This document shows positions 1 to 8,662 of a stretch of DNA of 64,000 bases, piece after piece. This DNA comes from Emcibacter nanhaiensis. GTDB lineage: Bacteria; Pseudomonadota; Alphaproteobacteria; Sphingomonadales; Emcibacteraceae. The stretch lies in the NCBI RefSeq assembly GCF_006385175.1, contig NZ_VFIY01000008.1:1-64000 (forward strand), given 5' to 3'. The number at the start of each line of letters is the position of its first letter. Within the stretch, counting starts at the first letter, position 1. The translations under genes were made by a program, and so were the position numbers. Below the pieces are notes generated by a model that made no database searches, was not told where the DNA came from, and saw nothing but the letters and a program-made list of their open reading frames with translations.

Positions 1-988
1 CCTTTATCGGCACATATCGCGCGGTTTCGGGGGTGACATAGCTGACATCCCATTCCGGCTCATGCTCCTTGAGCCAGTCCGGCATGTCGTGAATGAAGGT
101 AAAGGCGGCAAAGGCGGCGCCCCATACCCGCGGACGCCAGTTGCCATCAACCTGGTCGCAGTCGGCGCCATACTCCACTTCGCCTCCGGCCGGCGACGGC
201 ATATAGAGGAACAGTTCGGAACTGACCCGGTGGCGGCCAAAGCCCCAGCCGTTGTCGCCGTAACCCTTGCGGGTCATATAGTTCTTGCCGGCCATGATCT
301 CGTCCAGGTCCTCGACCCCGAAGTTGACATGGTGGAACCGGAACTTGCCGTCAAAGCCGAACAGCACCTGGTCCGCATCGGCCAGCATGATGTTATGGTG
401 GTTGGTGGAGCGGCCGGCGCGGATATAGATGCCGACCCCCTTCTGGATGTCGCTCATCCTGAAGCCGAGCCGCTGGCTGTAAAAGTCAAAGGCCTCATTC
501 ACATCGAGGAAAGTCCACACACAGTGGCTGATGGTTTTCGGGATCGCCCGGCTCAGCCATTTGCGCGGCACATTCATGCGGTTGATGATCCCCGGCGCAT
601 TGGTCGGCGCCGGACAGCAGGTATAGGGCAGCGGCTGGAACACCCTGAGGCCGATCGCCTGGCCGAACGAGGTGACAAAATGGGCCGTGCCGGTCTCGTC
701 GATGGTCACCTCGTGGTCCCGGGACAGGTCGGCCACCAGGCCGTCCAGGTCCTGCTGGCGCGGCACCGCCCAGATACATTCCTGGACCCCCGGCCCCATC
801 AGCTCGCTTTTCGGCACCCGGTCATCGCCCAGCGGGTAGACCCGGATCTGCTGGCCGCTGATCACGCTGAACAGCGCATGATCGCTGCCGCTCTCCAGCC
901 TGCTGAGCCCGTAGTCCTCGAAAAACTCAACGCAGGTGTCAAAATCCTCAACGCCGTAAATAATTTCTGCTATCCCGGTAATCGGCAC
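1..988 (-). CDS. VOC-family extradiol-dioxygenase-like protein (3' end cut by window)
   Basis: Two-domain vicinal-oxygen-chelate protein resembling type I extradiol (catechol-cleaving) dioxygenases. The reading frame is open from a GTG at 988 to the window edge (329 codons), so the stop lies outside. GGGAG stands 8 nt before the GTG. The C-terminal domain keeps the expected metal ligands: His in ISHCVWTF, His in FRFHHVNF and Glu in GGEVEYG. It is monocistronic or last of a minus-strand group, separated from the aldehyde dehydrogenase by 223 bp that include an IclR-promoter-like motif. Ring cleavage of a catechol is inferred from family only; non-oxygenase VOC proteins exist. Confidence 0.8.
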   Translation of the reverse strand, partial: MPITGIAEIIYGVEDFDTCVEFFEDYGLSRLESGSDHALFSVISGQQIRVYPLGDDRVPKSELMGPGVQECIWAVPRQQDLDGLVADLSRDHEVTIDETGTAHFVTSFGQAIGLRVFQPLPYTCCPAPTNAPGIINRMNVPRKWLSRAIPKTISHCVWTFLDVNEAFDFYSQRLGFRMSDIQKGVGIYIRAGRSTNHHNIMLADADQVLFGFDGKFRFHHVNFGVEDLDEIMAGKNYMTRKGYGDNGWGFGRHRVSSELFLYMPSPAGGEVEYGADCDQVDGNWRPRVWGAAFAAFTFIHDMPDWLKEHEPEWDVSYVTPETARYVPIK

Positions 989-1068
989 GGTAGATCTCCC
1001 TTGTTTCAAAGTTGCTCTGAACCCTGATCACACAACAAACGCCGCCAATCCCATGCCTGGCAGCCTCC

Positions 1069-1084
1069 TTCTATATTTTGAATA
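1069..1084. promoter_or_regulatory. Candidate operator TTCTATATTTTGAATA upstream of VOC gene
   Basis: This 16-mer lies 81 bp upstream of the GTG start at 988. It matches 15 of 16 bases of the sequence at 10332-10347 between the acyl-CoA ligase and the IclR gene. Shared use by the IclR regulator is inferred. The rest of the 989-1211 gap shows nothing else recognisable. Confidence 0.4.
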
Positions 1085-1211
1085 GACTAGGGGAAGATAA
1101 AAAGACTTGTAAAATCGTTCTTACTTATCGGACGTATCGGGGAAGCTTATGTCCGTTGTAGCAAAAAGATGGGAACAGGCCGCCACAAGGGCAACCTGCT
1201 CCCAGTCACTG

Positions 1212-2687
1212 CTAGAGACCGCCGAGGGCGATATATTTAATTTCCAGATAATCATCGGCACCATATTTGGAGCCTTCGCGCCCAAGGCCTGACGCCTTGA
1301 CGCCGCCGAACGGCACCACTTCAGAGGAAATGAAGCCCTCATTCACACCGATAATGCCAAAGTCGAGACCGGAATAGACCTTGACGATGCGACCGATATC
1401 CCGGGCATAGAAATAAGCGGCAAGACCATACGGCGTATCATTCGCCATTTCCAGGGCTTCTTCCTCGGTTTCAAACTTGAACAAAGGCGCCACAGGCCCA
1501 AAAGTCTCGTCGCGGAAGATCAAAGCATCCCGCGGCACATCGGTCAGAACCGTCGGCTCAAAGAAAGTACCGCCCAGTGCGTGCTGCTTGCCGCCGACCG
1601 CAACCTTGGCGCCTTTGGCAACAGCATCGGATATATGCTCTTCCACCTTGTCCACAGCCGCCTGGTCGATCAGCGGACCCTGGACCACATCCGGATCGGT
1701 GCCGTTGCCGACCTTGAGCTTGGCAGTTTCCTCGGCCAGCTTTTTGGCGAACTCATCGTAGATGCCGGCCTGCACCAGCACACGGTTGGCAGCGACACAG
1801 GCCTGGCCGCAGTTGCGGTATTTGGCCGCCATGGCGCCGGCCACTGCCGCATCAAGGTCCGCATCGTCAAACACGATAAACGGTGCGTTGCCGCCCAGCT
1901 CCATGCTGGTTTTCTTGATGGTCGGGGCGCACTGTTCCAGCAGCTTGGCACCAATCTCGGTGGAGCCGGTGAAGGACAGCTTGCGCACGCCCGGGTTCTG
2001 GGTCAGCTCGCCGCCGATATGGCGGGCGGAACCGGTCACGATGTTGCACACGCCTTTGGGCAGCCCTGCCCGCTCGGCAAGAACGCCAAGGGCAAAGGCA
2101 GAGAAAGGGGTCTGTGATGCCGGCTTAATCACGCCGGTACAGCCCACGGCCCAGCCAGGACCGGCCTTGCGGGTGATCATGGCAGACGGGAAGTTCCACG
2201 GCGTAATGGCAGCAAACACACCAATCGGCGCCTTTTCCACCAGAATACGGCGACCGGCCATGTTCGGCGGAATGATGTCGCCGTAAATACGTTTCGCTTC
2301 CTCGGAAAACCATTCGATAAAACCGGCGGAATAAATGATTTCGCCTTTGGCTTCCGCCAGGGTCTTGCCCTGCTCGGCGGTCAGGATCATGGCGAGGTCG
2401 TCAATATGCTCATGCATCAGGTCATAGAGCTTGCGCAGGATGGCGGAACGTTCCTTGGGCAGGGCTTCCTTCCATTCCTTCAGGGCCACCTCCGCGGCGG
2501 CGATGGCGCGGGCGGTTTCCGCCTGCCCGGCTTTCGGCGCATAACCGACCAGTTCGCCGGTCGCCGGGTTACGGATTTCAATGCACTCGCCGCTGTCGGC
2601 CTGGACCCATTCGCCATCAATCAGCATAGCCTCGCGGAACAGGTCGGGATCGGACAGGTTGAGGTTCATCTTGGTTTCGTTGGTCAT
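1212..2687 (-). CDS. NAD(P)-dependent aldehyde dehydrogenase, succinate-semialdehyde dehydrogenase type
   Basis: Oxidises an aldehyde to the acid in the cytoplasm. The 491-residue length fits the GabD/ALDH superfamily. Visible elements are the cofactor region ITPWNFP (about residues 161-167), FTGSTEIG, the general-base Glu263 in MELGG and the catalytic Cys297 in CGQACVAANR. AGGGAG lies 7 nt before the ATG. It is the distal gene of an operon after the OCD-like and DapA-like genes, with an 11-bp gap. This suggests that it consumes the aldehyde released by the upstream aldolase. The exact substrate is unknown; GabD-like annotation reflects similarity only. Confidence 0.92.
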   Translation of the reverse strand: MTNETKMNLNLSDPDLFREAMLIDGEWVQADSGECIEIRNPATGELVGYAPKAGQAETARAIAAAEVALKEWKEALPKERSAILRKLYDLMHEHIDDLAMILTAEQGKTLAEAKGEIIYSAGFIEWFSEEAKRIYGDIIPPNMAGRRILVEKAPIGVFAAITPWNFPSAMITRKAGPGWAVGCTGVIKPASQTPFSAFALGVLAERAGLPKGVCNIVTGSARHIGGELTQNPGVRKLSFTGSTEIGAKLLEQCAPTIKKTSMELGGNAPFIVFDDADLDAAVAGAMAAKYRNCGQACVAANRVLVQAGIYDEFAKKLAEETAKLKVGNGTDPDVVQGPLIDQAAVDKVEEHISDAVAKGAKVAVGGKQHALGGTFFEPTVLTDVPRDALIFRDETFGPVAPLFKFETEEEALEMANDTPYGLAAYFYARDIGRIVKVYSGLDFGIIGVNEGFISSEVVPFGGVKASGLGREGSKYGADDYLEIKYIALGGL

Positions 2688-2698
2688 CTCTCACTCCC

Positions 2699-3709
2699 TT
2701 ATTCAGGATTGCGGCCGATGAAGAAATCTTCATCGGGATCGGAGGTCGGGTTCAGGCCGGCCAGTTCGAGGCCGCGGCGCAGGGTCACCATGTCTTTCTT
2801 GTAGACGCGGGCGGTCGGACCGCGCAGCGGGCCACCGTTGTAGCCCTGCAGCCAGCCGTGATATTTCCACAGCATGCGGTTCAGCAGTCCCTGGCCGCCG
2901 AAACCGACGCTGAGCACGGCCTTGCGGGCCGGATCAATGCGGTACCATTCCTCGGTCGCTTCGTCATATTTTCCAGCCTGCAGCATGGCATGCACTTTCG
3001 GCAGCCAGTCGCCGAAATAAGCGGAATAGTTGGTGCCGGAAAACGGCAGCGGCATCAGCTGGCCCAATGGCACCAGATCGAATTCCAGCGGCGAGGAAAT
3101 CACCACTTCCTCATGAAATTCGCGGTGCACTTCCACCTGGGACATGAAGTTCGGGTAGCCGCCTTCGGCCTTGATGGCGACGATATTGGGGCAATCGTCA
3201 ACCAGACGACGCAGCATCGGCACCGGAATATCGGCCGGATGCAGGCGGGAAAAGCCCCAGGTCGGCACCGGGAACAGCATCACGGCCAGGTTGGTGGCGT
3301 CACAGAAGGCCTTGGTATAGTCGTAAACTTCCTCCAGATCCTTGGGGTAGAAGTAGGGCGGGTAGCACAGCAGGACGAATTCAGAACCGGCGTCTTCGGC
3401 CACTTTCACCGCTTCGATATTGTCTTCGATGGTGTTGAAGGCCGCATGGTGAATGGTCAGCATCCGGCCCTGGGCCTGGTCGACCATGGTGCGGCAGAAC
3501 TGACCGTATTCATCCAGGCTGATCGCCACTTCGGAACAGGCCAGGCTGCCGATAAAACCGTGACCAATGGCGGTTTCCACGTCGTGGCGGATCGCTTTTT
3601 CATTGAGCGACTTGAAGTCGGACTTCATGGTCGGGATCGTGACGTTGGCCACGCCAACCAGCTTTTCCCTTGCCCAGGTGCGGGCTTCGCTTTTGGTATA
3701 TTCAGGCAT
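2699..3709 (-). CDS. DapA-superfamily aldolase / hydratase-aldolase-like
   Basis: Class I (Schiff-base) lyase of the dihydrodipicolinate synthase/N-acetylneuraminate lyase fold, 336 residues. The presumed Schiff-base lysine is Lys180 in NIVAIKAEGG, and the YPPYF strand carries the conserved tyrosine. The length is closer to the hydratase-aldolases of aromatic pathways (NahE/PhdJ type, about 330) than to DapA (about 290). The ATG at 3709 is preferred over an upstream start because TAGGATT precedes it and the longer version would run into the upstream gene. Neighbouring aldehyde dehydrogenase and ring-cleavage proteins fit a pyruvate-plus-aldehyde releasing step; this role is inferred. Confidence 0.8.
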   Translation of the reverse strand: MPEYTKSEARTWAREKLVGVANVTIPTMKSDFKSLNEKAIRHDVETAIGHGFIGSLACSEVAISLDEYGQFCRTMVDQAQGRMLTIHHAAFNTIEDNIEAVKVAEDAGSEFVLLCYPPYFYPKDLEEVYDYTKAFCDATNLAVMLFPVPTWGFSRLHPADIPVPMLRRLVDDCPNIVAIKAEGGYPNFMSQVEVHREFHEEVVISSPLEFDLVPLGQLMPLPFSGTNYSAYFGDWLPKVHAMLQAGKYDEATEEWYRIDPARKAVLSVGFGGQGLLNRMLWKYHGWLQGYNGGPLRGPTARVYKKDMVTLRRGLELAGLNPTSDPDEDFFIGRNPE

Positions 3710-3734
3710 TTTTGTAATCCTACTTGTGAATAGA

Positions 3735-4742
3735 TCAGACGTATTTTGTATCGAAAACGATCGGCAGTTCGGTCGCGCAGCCGGCTTCACGGGCCCGGTC
3801 CAGGATCATCCCGGCGACCACCACATCCTGCAGGCCGCCGCCCACCGACTTGAACATCGGGTACTTGGCCGCCGCCATCTTGTCGGCAATCGCCCCGGAC
3901 AGCAGGTCATTCATGGAGAAGCATTTGCCTTCCACATCCATGCCGGCTTCGGCCGCAGCAATCATGTCGCCGGTTTCCTTGACCACCTCGTGCACCATGT
4001 CGCAGACAATGACATCACTCTGCTCCACCACGGAGATATCGATCTCGCGCTGATTGGGCACGGTGGAGCCGATGGAGACAGTGACCGCGCCCTGCTTGAT
4101 CCAGTCGGCAAACAGGATCGGCTGTTCGCCGTAGGACCGGGCGGCAGACAGCACCACATCCGCATCGGCGACCGCCTCTTCAGGGGTTTCGGCCGGGGTC
4201 GTCTTGACACCCAGTTCGCCGCCGATAGTAGCCGCAAACCGTTCCCGGCTCGCCGGGGTCGGGCTGAACACCATGATCTCGTCGAAATCACGGATGGAGG
4301 CAAAGGCTCGGGTATGCATCTGGGCTTCCAATCCGCTGCCCAGCACGGCCAGTTTTGAAACCTTTGCCGGGGCCATTTTATCCAGTGCGGCAGCAGAGGT
4401 TGCCGCGGTGCGATATCCTGTAACCTTTTCCGCATCGACGAAAGCGGCAATCTTGCTGGTGGTGCGATCATACAGCACGATCACATACTGGACGCCGGGC
4501 TTTTCCACTTCCGAGGCCATACCCATCAGTTTGGCGCCGAAATAACGGCCACCCGGCGGTACCGCCGGCAGGGTGCGGAGCCAGGATTTTCCACTGGCCG
4601 CGATGGAGCGGGCCGGTGTCGCGGCTTCCTCATGGGGATTGGCATAAACATCCTGCAAAGCGGAAATTGCTGATTTCCAGTCGAAAACCTTTGCCGCAGA
4701 TTCGGAAGATATAAAGACGGGGGACACGTTGTCGGAACCCAT
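3735..4742 (-). CDS. Ornithine cyclodeaminase / mu-crystallin family protein
   Basis: NAD(P)-dependent enzyme family that includes ornithine cyclodeaminase, alanine dehydrogenase and ketimine reductases. The 335 residues contain the family hallmarks FGAKLMGM (substrate site), EKVTGYRTAATSAAA and the Rossmann turn LGSGLEAQMH near residue 135. GAGAGGTG precedes the ATG. It is the first gene of the minus-strand operon with the DapA-like and aldehyde dehydrogenase genes, divergent from a GntR regulator. The presence of an imine or amino-acid reductase here hints at a nitrogenous intermediate, but the substrate is not known. Confidence 0.85.
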   Translation of the reverse strand: MGSDNVSPVFISSESAAKVFDWKSAISALQDVYANPHEEAATPARSIAASGKSWLRTLPAVPPGGRYFGAKLMGMASEVEKPGVQYVIVLYDRTTSKIAAFVDAEKVTGYRTAATSAAALDKMAPAKVSKLAVLGSGLEAQMHTRAFASIRDFDEIMVFSPTPASRERFAATIGGELGVKTTPAETPEEAVADADVVLSAARSYGEQPILFADWIKQGAVTVSIGSTVPNQREIDISVVEQSDVIVCDMVHEVVKETGDMIAAAEAGMDVEGKCFSMNDLLSGAIADKMAAAKYPMFKSVGGGLQDVVVAGMILDRAREAGCATELPIVFDTKYV

Positions 4743-4829
4743 TACACACCTCTCTAAACACTAAAATCATCAATATCCGCCCACTCCGGGTCAAACATTG
4801 ATTTATCTTATTTCTTTCTTTAATTTGCA

Positions 4830-4903
4830 TCAATTCGTAAATTGATTTATTTATTGCGTCAATGATTAAATTGATTTTTAATATCTTTCAATGCATTAAT
4901 TGA
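4830..4903. promoter_or_regulatory. Triple tandem operator TCAAT-N6-ATTGA
   Basis: Three identical-architecture inverted repeats, TCAAT-N6-ATTGA, start at 4830, 4859 and 4888, so the period is exactly 29 bp. An additional ATTGATTTAT half-site lies at 4797-4806. They sit in the 220-bp AT-rich region between the divergent OCD-like and GntR genes. This is the expected place for an autoregulatory FadR-type operator; binding by the GntR protein is inferred. Confidence 0.65.
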
Positions 4904-4962
4904 TTTATCAGTGATGCGATAACATCGTGAACACGGGCAGAACCCTATAGTGCGAGTCGAAT

Positions 4963-5643
4963 ATGAAACAGACATCCCGAGCCGAGCAGCAGAAAGAGCG
5001 CGACCTGGCGAAATTGCGCGCCTATGTGGACCAGGCGCGCCGGGAAGACAAACGGCGCCTGCCGCCGGAGGTCCAGCTGGTCGAAGAACTGGGGATCTCC
5101 CGCGCCAAGCTCAGGGGCCTGTTGAAAATTCTGGAAAACGAGGGACTGATCTGGCGCCATGTCGGCAAGGGCACCTTCATCGGGGAACGCTCGCTAACCA
5201 CAGAACTGACCTCAATGCCGGAAACACTCACCCCGCCCGAGGCCTTTGAAGCGCGACTGGTGATTGAACCGCAGATTGCCGCCCTCGCCGCGCGCCGGGC
5301 CACCCCGGTGCAGATCGAGGAAATGCGGCATTGTCTGTCCCAGATGCAAAACCTGGACGATTTCGATCAATGGGCGGTGTGGGACGAACGGCTGCACCGG
5401 CTGGTGGCGAAAGCCGCCGGCAACAAGCTGCTGCTGGCGGTCTATGATACTATCCGGGAATGTGCCCCCTCCGGCATGCATAAAATCATCAACCGGGTGT
5501 TCTCCTCCAGCACACGCCAGGAAAGCAACCACGAGCACGCGCGCTTCATCGACGCCATTGCCAATCACGATCCGGAAAATGCGGAAAAATATATCAGAGA
5601 ACACCTGCAGGCGGTGCGCCAGGCCATGTTCGGCGACCTGTAG
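4963..5643 (+). CDS. GntR-family (FadR/FCD-type) transcriptional regulator
   Basis: 226-residue regulator. The N-terminal winged helix spans about residues 8-75, with RLPPEVQLVEELGISRAKLR as recognition region and the wing HVGKGTFI. The C-terminal all-helical FCD ligand domain contains EARLVIEPQIAALAA and histidines that usually bind a metal or organic acid. It is transcribed away from the OCD/aldolase/ALDH operon across the triple operator, so it probably controls that operon and itself. It ends 8 bp before the convergent thioesterase gene. The effector is unknown. The RBS before the ATG is weak. Confidence 0.9.
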   Translation: MKQTSRAEQQKERDLAKLRAYVDQARREDKRRLPPEVQLVEELGISRAKLRGLLKILENEGLIWRHVGKGTFIGERSLTTELTSMPETLTPPEAFEARLVIEPQIAALAARRATPVQIEEMRHCLSQMQNLDDFDQWAVWDERLHRLVAKAAGNKLLLAVYDTIRECAPSGMHKIINRVFSSSTRQESNHEHARFIDAIANHDPENAEKYIREHLQAVRQAMFGDL

Positions 5644-5651
5644 GACTTTTC

Positions 5652-6083
5652 CTAATCCTTCTTGGGAACCGGCATAATGCTCCAGACGCCGGTGGCTTCC
5701 ATGATATCCTTGTCGTTGGATTTGAGGATGCCCCGCAGGAAGGCCGTTCTCCTGCCCTGCCGCAGGATTTCCGTCTCCACCTCGATGAAACAGGGCGCGC
5801 GCAGGGGCGCCAGGAAATGACAATCGAGATGGACCGTGGAACAGATGGAGCGATCGGAGGCTTCCCAGATTTTCAGCGACAGGACATGATCCATGATGGA
5901 CATCATCAGGCCACCATGGACAAATCCCTGGGCATTGCAATGCCGCTCGTCGAGCTCGACGCCATAACGGAAACCACCGTCCTCACGCTTGGTCCAGAAG
6001 GCCTCGAACGAGGCCGGGATGCCCTTCATCTCGCGGCGGGTCCAGCCTTCCGGTGCCAGACCCTTTTCCTGTTCTGTGGTCAT
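5652..6083 (-). CDS. PaaI-type hotdog thioesterase
   Basis: 143-residue single hotdog-fold protein of the PaaI/YbgC acyl-CoA thioesterase superfamily. The signature GFVHGGLMMSIMDH gives the conserved HGG active-site loop, followed by the typical beta strands STVHLDCHFLAPL. It hydrolyses acyl- or aryl-CoA esters, often as a proofreading step that frees CoA. It follows the CaiB-like gene by 21 bp, and the next gene (GntR) converges with it. The operon with CoA-transferase, MaoC and acyl-CoA ligase indicates a CoA-thioester pathway. Confidence 0.88.
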   Translation of the reverse strand: MTTEQEKGLAPEGWTRREMKGIPASFEAFWTKREDGGFRYGVELDERHCNAQGFVHGGLMMSIMDHVLSLKIWEASDRSICSTVHLDCHFLAPLRAPCFIEVETEILRQGRRTAFLRGILKSNDKDIMEATGVWSIMPVPKKD

Positions 6084-6104
6084 AGAATGTTCCCCTCCCC
6101 GATA

Positions 6105-7319
6105 TCAGCTCACGACCTTGTCGGCGCGCAGCTTTTCGATCTGTTCAGGGGTCAGCCCCAGCACCTCCGCCAGCACATCGTCGGTATCCTGGCCCAGCAC
6201 CGGCGGCGCCGTCGGCACCGGCTGCTGCTCGCCGGGGAATTTGAACGGGCGATTGACGATCGGGATTTTGCCCAGTGTCTTGTGCTCGGTCTCGACGACC
6301 ATTTCCCGGGCCACCGCCTGCGGCTGCGACAGCGCATCCGTGATCCCGAGGATCGGCGCGTTGGGCACCTGATGTTCAGTCATCAAATCAACCAGGTCCT
6401 GGACATTCCGTTCACTGGTAAATTCGGAAATAATGGCATTGACCTCTTCGCGACTATCGCGGCGTTTTTCCAGCGTGTCATAGCGCGGATCTTCAGCCAG
6501 TTCCGGTCGGTCAATTGCCGTGCACACCCTGCCCCAGAAGGCGTTGGTCAGGCAGGCGATAATGATCGAGCCGTCCTTAGCCGGGAACAGCCCGTAAGGC
6601 ACCAGGTTGGGATGCTGCGAGCCGACCGGCTTGGGATCCTCGCCATTGAAAAAGGCCAGTTGCGCCAGATAACCCAGCATACCCATCAGGCCGTCCAGCA
6701 GACTGATGTCGATCAGACGCCCCTTTCCGGTGATGGTGCGTTCATACAGAGCGCCAAGGATCGCAATGGGCCCGTTGATGCCGCCGACCAGGTCGCCGAG
6801 CGGAATACCCAGCTTGGTCGGCAAGCCGTCGGGCTCGCCGTTGACGCTAAGCGCCCCGGACAGGGCCTGCAGCACGATATCAAAGGACGGCCGGTCGCAG
6901 AGCGGGCCGTTCATGCCGAAACCGGAAATGGAACAATAGATCAGCCGCGGGTTGATGGCGGACAGGGTCTCATAATCCAGGCCAAGCCGTTTCATCACGC
7001 CCGGGCGATAATTTTCCACCACAATATCGCATTTGGCGGCCAGGTCCTTGACCAGGGCGACACCGGCTTCGCTTTTCAGGTCGACAACGATGCTTTTTTT
7101 ACCGCGATTGATGGCAATGTAATAATGACTTTCCCCGTCACGAAACGGCGGGAAGGTCCGGGTTTCGTCACCTGACCCCGGCGGCTCGAGCTTGATGACT
7201 TCGGCACCAAGATCAGCAAGCGCCAGCGCCGCCGCCGGTCCCGCCAGAACCCGGGTAAAATCAAGAACGCGTACGCCCTGTAGCGGGCCGGCCCATGATG
7301 TTTTCTCATTCTGCTGCAT
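6105..7319 (-). CDS. Class III CoA-transferase (CaiB/BaiF family)
   Basis: Moves CoA between carboxylic acids through an aspartyl-CoA intermediate. With the ATG at 7319 the protein has 404 residues, normal for the family. The presumed catalytic aspartate is Asp176 in IPLGDLVGG, preceded by the typical RVLDFTRVLAGP N-terminus and VVENYRPGVM. A TTG at 7355 would add 12 residues, but GGTAGAG lies 8 nt before the ATG. The gene stands between MaoC and the thioesterase in a CoA-activation operon. Its substrates cannot be assigned. Confidence 0.9.
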   Translation of the reverse strand: MQQNEKTSWAGPLQGVRVLDFTRVLAGPAAALALADLGAEVIKLEPPGSGDETRTFPPFRDGESHYYIAINRGKKSIVVDLKSEAGVALVKDLAAKCDIVVENYRPGVMKRLGLDYETLSAINPRLIYCSISGFGMNGPLCDRPSFDIVLQALSGALSVNGEPDGLPTKLGIPLGDLVGGINGPIAILGALYERTITGKGRLIDISLLDGLMGMLGYLAQLAFFNGEDPKPVGSQHPNLVPYGLFPAKDGSIIIACLTNAFWGRVCTAIDRPELAEDPRYDTLEKRRDSREEVNAIISEFTSERNVQDLVDLMTEHQVPNAPILGITDALSQPQAVAREMVVETEHKTLGKIPIVNRPFKFPGEQQPVPTAPPVLGQDTDDVLAEVLGLTPEQIEKLRADKVVS

Positions 7320-7458
7320 GTTGCACACTCTACCGGGGTTTATATTGGCGGACAACTGATATCAAAGGGAGCGATATCGCCGTCTTCTTCTCTTAATTGG
7401 CAAAAAGGGTGGCTCCGCCAGGAACCAACCCAATTCGCACTTTACTGTTTGCTCCAAT

Positions 7459-7492
7459 CCCCCTGTCTGGAAAGCAGTAAAAAGACAGGGGG
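7459..7492. other. Hairpin between MaoC and CoA-transferase genes
   Basis: A perfect 10-bp inverted repeat, CCCCCTGTCT at 7459-7468 and AGACAGGGGG at 7483-7492, with a 14-nt loop. It lies just after the MaoC stop in the minus-strand direction and lacks a clear T-run. It may be a weak terminator or an mRNA-processing structure that separates MaoC from the CoA-transferase. The remaining bases 7320-7514 show nothing else. Confidence 0.5.
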
Positions 7493-7514
7493 TACGCGGA
7501 GCAACTCACTAAAA

Positions 7515-8642
7515 TTAGCCGCGGCTCGGCAGTTCCACGATGGAGGTACCGGAAGCAGACAGCTCGTCACGGTGCGTAACCGCTTTCTGCTCGATTTCCA
7601 CCAGATGCTTGCCGTCTTCAACATATTTGCGCTTTACAGTGCCGTCGATGAAGATCACGTCCCCGTCCGGGTTGTGACGACGGATCTGGCAGGACGTCTT
7701 GCGCAGGAAGCCTTCATCACTCATCCAGTTGGTGATGTGGTGCGTCAGCCAGGAGGTGCGCTCCGGTCCGTAGTCATAGGCACCGGGGGCGCCAACTTCG
7801 AGAGCGAAGGCTTCATCCCAGTGCACACGCTCCGGACAATCGGGCACATTAAAGCGGTTTTTGATGGCCAGACCCGGGTGAGCCTGCTGCATTTTCCAGG
7901 CCAGTTTGTTGGCGCGGATATAAAGACCACCCCAACCCTGGGCGTAACAGATAAAGCCGGTTACAGTCATCGGGCCTTTCATCATGCGCGGCAGAGCTTC
8001 GCCTTCAGTGACATCTTCCCAGTACCGGGTATTGACGCCACGGATCTCTTCATTGGCATAGAGTTCACCCCATTCGGCGAGCTGTTCGTCGGTGAAGGGC
8101 TCGACCTTGCCGCGAACTTCGGTGTATTTGGTGCCACGCTCGCGGGCTTCGTCACGGTCGGTACGGAATACCCAGCTGTCGGCATCAGCAACAAGCTCAT
8201 CATTCTGGTTATAGAAGTCTACATGATAGATCTGCTGGAAGGCACGACCGGCAAATTTGGTCTGGTGCTCGATCAGGTCTTTCAGGTGCGCTTCAGTGCG
8301 GATGACGTCGTTGCGCATAACCGGCTTGTGCCAGTTCCAGTCGGCGCCGGCCCACATGGCGTGCACGCCGGACAGGCCGCCGCAGTAACCGGAAATGATA
8401 CGGCTGGTGGTGAACAGGAAGCTCGGCAGCGCGATCACATCGCCGTATTTGGTGTTCTGGGCATATTCCGGGTCATTCCACAGCGGGTTGTCATCGCCGA
8501 TACCATGGGCATAGTGACGGATGGCGTCACGGGAAGCTTCATAGTTCCACGGCTCGATAGTGTTTTCGATCTTCACACCGATGCGCGAACGCAGGTCGGC
8601 CAGACCTTCTTCAGTAATTTTGGGGAAACGGTTCTCAGACAT
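7515..8642 (-). CDS. MaoC-like / FAS1-type dehydratase (enoyl-CoA hydratase fold)
   Basis: 375-residue double-hotdog protein of the FAS1-like dehydratase/MaoC group, which hydrates or dehydrates acyl-CoA thioesters. The N-terminal part (about 1-160) has the MaoC-type RHYAHGIGDDNPLWNDPEYA stretch, where the Asp and His resemble the hydratase catalytic pair. The second half (about 200-375) repeats the fold. The start follows the acyl-CoA ligase by 20 bp and TAGGAG precedes the ATG. Context places it after CoA activation, probably hydrating an unsaturated acyl-CoA. Confidence 0.85.
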   Translation of the reverse strand: MSENRFPKITEEGLADLRSRIGVKIENTIEPWNYEASRDAIRHYAHGIGDDNPLWNDPEYAQNTKYGDVIALPSFLFTTSRIISGYCGGLSGVHAMWAGADWNWHKPVMRNDVIRTEAHLKDLIEHQTKFAGRAFQQIYHVDFYNQNDELVADADSWVFRTDRDEARERGTKYTEVRGKVEPFTDEQLAEWGELYANEEIRGVNTRYWEDVTEGEALPRMMKGPMTVTGFICYAQGWGGLYIRANKLAWKMQQAHPGLAIKNRFNVPDCPERVHWDEAFALEVGAPGAYDYGPERTSWLTHHITNWMSDEGFLRKTSCQIRRHNPDGDVIFIDGTVKRKYVEDGKHLVEIEQKAVTHRDELSASGTSIVELPSRG

Positions 8643-8662
8643 GATTATCTACTCCTAAGATA

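Noticed and set aside
62-1027. 321-codon plus-strand reading frame opposite the first VOC gene
   Set aside because: It is antisense to a protein with clear extradiol-dioxygenase motifs and has no recognisable domain. It is a by-product of high GC codon use.
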